The translations under genes and the position numbers were made by a program. From contig CACZCM010000003.1 in the NCBI GenBank assembly GCA_902779615.1, positions 1 to 45,006 on the forward strand: a stretch of 45,006 bases of DNA, read 5' to 3'. Within the stretch, counting starts at the first letter, position 1. Each line of letters begins with the position of its first letter. The notes under the pieces were generated by a model that did not search any database, was not told the DNA's origin, and saw only the letters and a program-made list of their open reading frames with translations. This document shows, piece after piece, positions 35,029 to 40,879 of the stretch. Source of the DNA: an uncultured Ruminococcus sp. (GTDB taxonomy: Bacteria; Bacillota; Clostridia; Oscillospirales; Acutalibacteraceae).

Positions 35029-37182
35029 TTAATATCGCTGCACATCATACGTCAATCCGTCTTCACGGAATTTGATCGTAACGCAGCTGTTTTCGCCGCT
35101 GATATCGACTATCCGGGTATCACTCCCGAAATCCCACTGCGCTGAGTCTGACGACGTCACAGCGATATCAGGGTTGAATCTGCCGATCGGGACGCTTTCG
35201 CCGCTGCCTTCACACAAAAGCACGGTGCAGCCGCTGTATGTTATCAGTTTGCAGACGGCATCATCATATTGAAATACGTCTACACAGCTGCTGCCGAGCT
35301 CATAGCCCGATCTATCCCCGACAACTTCCACACTGCCTCCACAGTATTCGTACCACGAATAATATTTTCTGCGAATTTTATCATCTGACACGAATACTAC
35401 ATCGGGCATAAATTCATATGAAAGCCGCCGTCCGTAATCATTTTTATACCCGAACGGCGAAATGTCGATCAGGAATGCGGGAAATTCATATTGCGAAAGA
35501 CTAGACTTCAGTCTGCCGTAATTTTTCGGGCTTCCTGCGCACGAGATCACGGCGCAGCTTTCCGGAGTCGTTATCACTGCGGATATCCCGTCCGCCAAAT
35601 TGGTTATTGTTAATTCGGCTGTGTTTGCGCTGTATGCCGTTTTTGCGGCGATCGCTCCGAGCAAAACAGCCGTTAGTGCAGCTGCGCTCCGTCTTGTATA
35701 TGAGGCCTTGTGGGTAAATATATAAACGCACGACACACCGGCAATGAATATTGATACACAGTAAAAATAAAACGGATCACGCACAAACTCGAATGCAAAC
35801 GGCATCTCCGACAGCCAAGCCGACACCGCCAACGCCCAGCGCGCGCAAAGCCCCGCAGCCAAAGCGGGAAGAACTGCTGCCCACGAAAGCCCTGCTGCCG
35901 CCGCAGCTCCTCCGAGAGCTGCGCCAACCATCATCACGCCGGTTACAGGCAGGATCAAAACATTTGCGGCGATAGTATACGGCGAAACGACCTTTACCAG
36001 CGTAAGAACGAACGGCAGAGAGCCCATAACTCCCGCGGCGGACGATGAAAAAAGCGAAACAAATGCCTTTGCTGCTCCGCCTTTGATCTTCAGTGCTGAG
36101 CACATCTCACTGTAAATTCGCGTTCCGAGAAGTATTTGCGACGCAGCAGCCGCAAACGACCACAACAATCCGACGTCGCCGCCCGCATACGGGTCGGCAT
36201 ACAGAATGATCGCAGCGAGTCCGAGAGTATTGAGCGGATCGGCAGAGCTGTCGAATATCTCCGAAAGCATAGCGACCAAAAACACCACAAGCGCTCGCCG
36301 AACGGAATAACCGAAGCCTGTCATCAGCGCAAACGTCAGAACCGCCGCAAACCGAACGGCACACGACTCATATTTATTCTTGATGAAGATATCGGTAATA
36401 GTAAAAACGATCCCCGCTGTCACCGCAAGGTGCATTCCAGATACGACCAGCAGGTGCATTATCCCAAGCCCCCGAAACTGCCGCTTTATATCGGAGTCGA
36501 TAAACTGTCGCTGCCCCGTCAGGACTGCGCTGCAAAGCGACGCTTCATCATATGATAATAATGAAAACAGTGAACGCACTATTTTATCCCTCAGCGCATA
36601 TAAATGCTTGATCGGCGTGAAAGATGTGTTTTCGATGTATTCAAACAAGCTGTCATCATACTTTGAAACGTAAGCTTCAAGAAAAATATGCCTTGCGTTG
36701 TAATATGATGTATAGTCTATGTAGTCATCGTCATACACAATACTCGTCAGCGTACATTTTCCCGTAACCTTGTCAAATACACTGCCCTGCGCTGCGGAAT
36801 CCGAGCTTATCTTAATGTTCAATCGAGCGGGACTGCCGTTTATGGAGATGGTTTTGACGGTGAAGAACGTTGTCGTTCCGTATGTATAGGGCGTATCGGT
36901 TATGACGCCCGAAAAGCAGACGGTTTGTCCGTCGAATTTATCCAAAATGGGTTTTCTGATAAGTAAATCGGCGCAAAAAAACGCACTTGCACAAACTGCG
37001 GCGCTGAGCATAAAAACGGCGGCGGGAACAGTCTTTTTCCCAAAACACAGCCGCAGGCAAAACAGCACTGCGGCAAAGCTTGCGCACACTGCGGCTTCGA
37101 CAGCAGGTTCAATATGACCCAAAGCCGCAGCCGATGCAGCAGCCAATGCTCCAAAGCCAACACAGGCAAGCGGTCTTTTCAT
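35029..37182 (-). CDS. comEC: ComEC/Rec2-family membrane protein with a degenerate metallo-hydrolase domain
   Basis: A 717-residue protein. The N-terminal part has a DUF4131-like segment (about 55-160), followed by the polytopic Competence domain with LLVVSGMHLAVTAGIVFTI and GFGYSVRRALVVFLVA motifs (about 230-490). ComEC forms the channel for DNA uptake. The last 190 residues are at the place of the metallo-beta-lactamase-like nuclease domain, but I find no HxHxDH motif and no other clustered His ligands (only NLADGISAVITTPESCAVISC where DVGQGDS would be), so the nuclease activity is probably lost. The ATG at 37182 follows GGAG. Confidence 0.9.
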   Translation of the reverse strand: MKRPLACVGFGALAAASAAALGHIEPAVEAAVCASFAAVLFCLRLCFGKKTVPAAVFMLSAAVCASAFFCADLLIRKPILDKFDGQTVCFSGVITDTPYTYGTTTFFTVKTISINGSPARLNIKISSDSAAQGSVFDKVTGKCTLTSIVYDDDYIDYTSYYNARHIFLEAYVSKYDDSLFEYIENTSFTPIKHLYALRDKIVRSLFSLLSYDEASLCSAVLTGQRQFIDSDIKRQFRGLGIMHLLVVSGMHLAVTAGIVFTITDIFIKNKYESCAVRFAAVLTFALMTGFGYSVRRALVVFLVAMLSEIFDSSADPLNTLGLAAIILYADPYAGGDVGLLWSFAAAASQILLGTRIYSEMCSALKIKGGAAKAFVSLFSSSAAGVMGSLPFVLTLVKVVSPYTIAANVLILPVTGVMMVGAALGGAAAAAGLSWAAVLPALAAGLCARWALAVSAWLSEMPFAFEFVRDPFYFYCVSIFIAGVSCVYIFTHKASYTRRSAAALTAVLLGAIAAKTAYSANTAELTITNLADGISAVITTPESCAVISCAGSPKNYGRLKSSLSQYEFPAFLIDISPFGYKNDYGRRLSYEFMPDVVFVSDDKIRRKYYSWYEYCGGSVEVVGDRSGYELGSSCVDVFQYDDAVCKLITYSGCTVLLCEGSGESVPIGRFNPDIAVTSSDSAQWDFGSDTRIVDISGENSCVTIKFREDGLTYDVQRY

Positions 37183-37331
37183 AAACAAACTCCTAAATCA
37201 GGCAATTCTTCCGACTAATGAACTTCGGTAAGTCAAAGCTTGCCCGAACATCTATCCGCTTTGAAACGGGCAGCGTCGGTATACGAATTTCCGCAGCTAT
37301 TCCCGCCTTTTCAAATCGGCTCAAAATACGA

Positions 37332-37868
37332 TCATTTCGGGAACACGGGCAGTTTCTCGAGGAAGATGATATCGTCACGGTCGGCAGCTTCGCCCTCTGC
37401 AAGAACGGCAGCCTTTCCAACAACGATTCCGCCCGAGCTTTTTACGATCTGTTCCAAGACCTCAAGTGAAGCGCCCGTGCTGATAACGTCGTCAACGATC
37501 AACACTCGCTTGCCGCGCAGCCGCTCGGAGCGAGCTTTTGCAAGGTAAAGCGTCTGGACAGTCTTCGTTGTAATGGACTGAACCTCAAACGAGATGGGGT
37601 CGGTATCGTATAACTTTATTGATTTGCGTGCTATCTCATAATCACCGCAGCCCTGACGAGCTATTTCAAAGCAAAGCGGGATCCCCTTTGCCTCAGCCGT
37701 TAGGACAATATCATGTTCGGGGCATTTTTTGAGAAGAGCGGCAGCGGCAGCAGTGGTGATCTCAACATCGCCAAACATAACGAATGCCGCAATGTCAAGG
37801 TGTTCGCTAACCTCGCACAGCGGAAGTTCCCTCTGAAGTCCTGCAATTTCCATTTTATAAGATTTCAT
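37332..37868 (-). CDS. Adenine/xanthine phosphoribosyltransferase-like protein
   Basis: A 178-residue type I phosphoribosyltransferase. The PRPP-binding loop is RVLIVDDVISTGASL (about 127-140); the pyrophosphate-binding EAKGIPLCFEIARQ region and the hood-like N-terminus fit the adenine phosphoribosyltransferase/xanthine branch, giving purine salvage as the probable role. The ATG at 37868 has only a weak ribosome site (GTGG). The 149 nt between its stop and comEC are GC-rich but show no clear gene. Confidence 0.82.
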   Translation of the reverse strand: MKSYKMEIAGLQRELPLCEVSEHLDIAAFVMFGDVEITTAAAAALLKKCPEHDIVLTAEAKGIPLCFEIARQGCGDYEIARKSIKLYDTDPISFEVQSITTKTVQTLYLAKARSERLRGKRVLIVDDVISTGASLEVLEQIVKSSGGIVVGKAAVLAEGEAADRDDIIFLEKLPVFPK

Positions 37869-37932
37869 TTTCAAACCACTTTCTTTATTAAAATTTGCCG
37901 TTAAAAAAGCGGCCTATCATATGCTTTAGCTT

Positions 37933-38271
37933 TCAGATGATTTTTTCGCCCATAGTCTTTCCGCCGAGCATATGGAAATGGATATGCTTAACGGTCTGAC
38001 CTGCGTCCTCACCGCAGTTGTTGATGATCCTGTAGCCGTTCTGAAGTCCGAGCTTATCCGCAATGACCTTGGACGCGAGGAAAGCTCTGCCGACAAGATC
38101 GGCGTCCTGCTCCGTTAGGTCATATGCGCTTGCGATGTGTTTCTTCGGCACTATCAGCACATGAACGGGCATCTGAGGATTAAGATCGTTGAATGCAACA
38201 ACATGATCGTCTTCATAGACCTTGGTTGAAGGGATATTGCCTTTAATAATTTCGCAAAAGATACAATCCAT
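37933..38271 (-). CDS. hinT: HIT family protein, HinT-like nucleotide hydrolase
   Basis: A 112-residue histidine triad protein. The triad motif HIHFHMLGG is present near residues 95-103, and the zinc-type start MDCIFCEIIKGNIPSTKVYED is typical. HinT proteins hydrolyse nucleoside phosphoramidates such as aminoacyl-AMP. AAGGAG precedes the ATG. It is the first gene after a strong promoter and a structured leader, and is followed by the apt-like gene 64 nt later. Confidence 0.95.
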   Translation of the reverse strand: MDCIFCEIIKGNIPSTKVYEDDHVVAFNDLNPQMPVHVLIVPKKHIASAYDLTEQDADLVGRAFLASKVIADKLGLQNGYRIINNCGEDAGQTVKHIHFHMLGGKTMGEKII

Positions 38272-38280
38272 AATAATTCT

Positions 38281-38455
38281 CCTTTTTAGCCGATACAGCA
38301 GTCGGTATAACCGCAGATCATGTCCCCGCCCTCTATAGGCTGCGGGTTACATATTCCGATCAGTGAAGAGCACAATTTCCCGCTGAACGGAATGCAGACC
38401 TAAAAGCAGATCTTTAATACTGCGCCATTATCGGCGATAATTCGCATAGCGTACA
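38281..38455 (-). promoter_or_regulatory. Structured leader RNA upstream of hinT (unidentified)
   Basis: The roughly 180-nt leader between the promoter and the hinT ribosome site folds into a multi-part structure. GCCGATA (38432-38438) pairs with TATCGGC (38287-38293), GCAGT with ACTGC inside it, ATTCCG (38388-38393) with CGGAAT (38353-38358), and AACC-GCAG (38340-38348) with CTGCGGTT (38309-38316). GCGGG in the ATTCCG loop could alternatively pair with CCCGC (38342-38346). The closing helix ends just before the Shine-Dalgarno. It matches no riboswitch consensus I know. A 6S-like free RNA is an alternative reading. Confidence 0.45.
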
Positions 38456-38460
38456 TCAAT

Positions 38461-38489
38461 ATCATAGCACATAAGCGAACTAAAGTCAA
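38461..38489 (-). promoter_or_regulatory. Promoter of the hinT-apt-comEC-holA-rnmV group
   Basis: Minus-strand TTGACT (38489-38484), 17-nt spacer, TATGAT (38466-38461). Confidence 0.85.
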
Positions 38490-38508
38490 ACAAATTTCCG
38501 ATGTCGCA

Positions 38509-38750
38509 CACGGCTTTTGAATGAGTAAAAAAACTATTGATTAAAAGTTTTTTGCGCAGCTTTTTTGAAAAAAGCTGCCGAGGGTGTGGAGGTGCGGTCT
38601 GCCGGTCGCCAAGCGGCGAAGGGCAATACGCGCACATAGTTTTGCGAAAGCTCTAATTTTGTGCCCGCGCCAAACTGTATCCCTAAGGACGGTCAGAGGT
38701 GGCAGACGTTGCCGCAGGCAACAGCACCGACCGAGGCGGCAGGTGAGAAC
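38509..38750. repeat. CACGGCTTTTGA-family element, copy E, interrupted
   Basis: Begins CACGGCTTTTGAATGAGT, then TTAAAAGTTTTTTGCGCAGC, the hairpin AGCTTTTTTGAAAAAAGCT, and GAGGGTGTGG. It matches the complement of 43990-44155. Relative to that copy it carries about 95 extra bases (about 38604-38698) inserted at the tip of a short hairpin, GTCTGCC/GGCAGAC. It ends where the second repeat family begins, at 38751, and has no right terminal repeat. Confidence 0.7.
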
Positions 38751-38850
38751 CAATATCATTAACTTAAGACTTTAGCGTCGCCTTGGGGCGGCGATGTGAA
38801 CTTGGTTCAAGCCGCGGATGAGGGGCATTTTAATAGAAAAATGCCCCTTA
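38751..38850. repeat. Partial copy of the 8803-9018 element
   Basis: Starts CAATATCATTAACTTAAG (one mismatch to the 18-bp terminal repeat at 8803) and continues ACTTTAGCGTCGCCTTG as in the complement of 8985-9000. It also has a matching type of hairpin, AGGGGCATTTT/AAAATGCCCCT (38821-38831 and 38838-38848). The other end is absent. The remaining 38851-39074 holds nothing I can identify. Confidence 0.7.
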
Positions 38851-39074
38851 GTTTCATATCATATTAAACTGTAGCAAACAGAAAATATCCCGACGAGTTC
38901 GGAGCGCGCGAGCGCATATGACTGTGTGATCGTTTTGGCAATGCGAAGTGCGTGATCTTGTGAAGCAGACAGTCCGCACAGATGACCAAGCGTAAGATGC
39001 TGTACGCAATGCTGCCAACCGAATTATACAGATGACGGTGCGATGAGCCGAAAAACTTACAACAATGAAATACA

Positions 39075-40094
39075 CTACATTTTCTTGTCGCTGCGGCCAA
39101 CCGTTTTATCGTAAACCTCGCCCGCAGTGCCGCTGTAGGACGACGATGCGCTGCCCTCCTTTGTCTTTCCGCTCTGAGCCGTCATTTTGCTTGACGTACC
39201 CTGCTTTGACGCCGATGACATCGGCACGCTTGATGTGCTCGACTGATCCTGCGCTTTTGGAGCGTCGGATGTGCCGTTCTGCGCCGCCGTTCTCTCTGCG
39301 GGGCTTGCCGCAGTTTTGATCGCCTCGCTGCCTGACGCCGTCATCATGCCATTCGGGTCGGTCGTGTAGCTGCCCTTGGGGAGAAGCTGCGATATCGGAA
39401 CGATCGTGTAACCCTGAGACTTGATGTAGTCGATCACCTTCGGCAGCGCCTCCGGCGTGTTCTTTGCGCCGTTGTGCATTAGAATAATTGCCCCGGGGTG
39501 CAGATTATCCTTGACCCTTGTCAATATTTCGTCAGGCGACGGATCCTGCCAGTCGAGTGAGTCTATGCTCCACTGCACGCAGTACATATCAAGCCCCTTC
39601 ACCGTGTTGACAACGTTGTTGTCATAATCGCCGTAGGGTGGTCGGAACAGCGTCGGACTAACGCCCGTCAGCTTTTCGATCTCTCCCGAGCAGGTCGTGA
39701 TCTCGCTTTTTATTCCCTCAATGTCGAGCTGTGTCATGTAGGGGTGGGTGTCTGAGTGGTTGCCGATATCGTGACCGGCCTTGAAGATCTTTTTCACATC
39801 GTTGGGATATTTGCGTACCCAGTCGCCAACGAGAAAAAATGTGCTCTTTACGTTCTTTTCATTTAATATGTCCAGCAGAGGCTGAGTGTATTCGTCGCCC
39901 CATGCTGCGTCGAAGCTGAGGCTGACCTTCTTTTCTTCCGTTCCGACATAATAAATAGGAACACTGCGGGCTTCTGTGTTCACTGCGACCGCCGTGTCGC
40001 TTCTCTTATATGCCGCAGCAGTCACACCGGTTATCAGAACAGCTGCGGCAGCAAGCGCCGCAATGCGCTTTCCCGTTAATATAAAAACCTTCAT
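39075..40094 (-). CDS. Secreted polysaccharide deacetylase (NodB domain)
   Basis: A 339-residue exported protein. An N-terminal signal or anchor (residues 8-28) is followed by a NodB deacetylase domain (about 55-240) with all motifs: SFDAAWGDE (Asp pair region), the metal motif HSDTHP, RPPYGDYDN, SIDSLDW and ILMHNG. It most resembles PdaB/CDA-type enzymes that remove acetyl groups from peptidoglycan or chitin-like sugars. The last 100 residues are a Ser/Ala/Thr/Lys-rich disordered tail. GGAGG lies 9 nt upstream of the ATG. Confidence 0.93.
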   Translation of the reverse strand: MKVFILTGKRIAALAAAAVLITGVTAAAYKRSDTAVAVNTEARSVPIYYVGTEEKKVSLSFDAAWGDEYTQPLLDILNEKNVKSTFFLVGDWVRKYPNDVKKIFKAGHDIGNHSDTHPYMTQLDIEGIKSEITTCSGEIEKLTGVSPTLFRPPYGDYDNNVVNTVKGLDMYCVQWSIDSLDWQDPSPDEILTRVKDNLHPGAIILMHNGAKNTPEALPKVIDYIKSQGYTIVPISQLLPKGSYTTDPNGMMTASGSEAIKTAASPAERTAAQNGTSDAPKAQDQSSTSSVPMSSASKQGTSSKMTAQSGKTKEGSASSSYSGTAGEVYDKTVGRSDKKM

Positions 40095-40199
40095 ATGCCG
40101 TTACCTCCAATGGTATTATTTGCATTTAAGTATATTCATCGCGCCGCGGCTTTATTACGATAATTTTAGCTTCCGAAAATGCGGTCCGCTTAAATACAT

Positions 40200-40217
40200 A
40201 TCGATAAATTTATCGAT
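40200..40217. promoter_or_regulatory. 18-bp perfect palindrome upstream of the deacetylase
   Basis: ATCGATAAATTTATCGAT is fully self-complementary. It lies in the intergenic region between the divergent deacetylase and the acidic membrane protein gene, where an operator would be expected. No DNA-binding partner is suggested by this window. Confidence 0.4.
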
Positions 40218-40275
40218 GATGGAAAAATAACCAAAAATACACCGAAAAATTTTTTACCGAAATTATTGTTTAAAC

Positions 40276-40304
40276 TTGAATTACTGTTTGTGATGTTGTA
40301 TAAT
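40276..40304 (+). promoter_or_regulatory. Upstream promoter P1 in the gap before the acidic protein
   Basis: TTGAAT (40276-40281), 17-nt spacer, TATAAT (40299-40304). The next gene on this strand starts 575 nt later. Confidence 0.65.
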
Positions 40305-40774
40305 AAGAATTGTCAGAAAACGGTCGGATTTTAGCAGTAAAATAAGAACGGGAACAGTTCGGGGCGTTTTGTTATCGTTTTTGTCTGTTGGAAGCGTGCG
40401 TATTGTTTATCCGCTGCAAATGTATTCGCTGTTATTTGTGAATATTGACGGATAATTTGCACATTACTATATTCAGAACACGATAATGGCGATCGATCCG
40501 ACAGATAGGCGATACTCGATATCTGCTTGTCTGTGGTGTGCGGATCATGCCTTATGCCCAAGAGATAATTGTTCTCGGATTTTTTATCTGTTGCCGCGCA
40601 ATGTCATGGGCTTGTGCGGGAGAGGCGTATGTGTTTGGCTGTCTGTAAATTTGCAGATGTATTTATCTGCGGATTTGCCGATAAATCAATGTGTGCGTTT
40701 TGGGGTTTATGCTGATTTTGCACTAATACATAAAACAAAAGCAAGAATCAAGCAAAATTTCTGCTAAAGTCCTA
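40305..40774 (+). other. Long non-coding stretch with alternative hairpins
   Basis: No convincing gene is seen: the frame at 40486-40767 has no ribosome site. Competing hairpins are visible: GCAGAT/ATCTGC (about 40651-40668) shares its 3' arm with ATTTATC/GATAAAT (about 40659-40687). The stretch may be a long leader from P1 or encode a small RNA. Confidence 0.3.
40445..40473 (+). promoter_or_regulatory. Middle promoter P2
   Basis: TTGACG (40445-40450), 17-nt spacer, TATATT (40468-40473). Confidence 0.55.
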
Positions 40775-40803
40775 TTGACCTATATACGGCATTTTTGTAT
40801 AAT
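40775..40803 (+). promoter_or_regulatory. Proximal promoter P3 of the acidic membrane protein
   Basis: TTGACC (40775-40780), 17-nt spacer, TATAAT (40798-40803), 76 nt upstream of the start codon. Confidence 0.85.
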
Positions 40804-40879
40804 AATATATGGAAAATTATTTTATACAAAGAGCCAAATGGCGACATACGCCAAAAAAGATAAAGAAAAGAGGATGTAA

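Noticed and set aside
37193..37330. In-frame 41-residue stretch on the minus strand between the apt-like gene and comEC that reads protein-like
   Set aside because: No start codon with a ribosome site, and upstream it only continues in another frame of the apt-like gene. It may be a decayed gene end, but I cannot support a gene.
38864..39100. 78-codon minus-strand frame between the repeats and the deacetylase
   Set aside because: Composition is unlike the neighbouring genes, it overlaps the end of the deacetylase gene, and it has no ribosome site.
40486..40767. 93-codon open frame in the long gap before the acidic protein
   Set aside because: No ribosome binding site, odd composition rich in Cys and Arg, and it lies in a region of competing hairpins.
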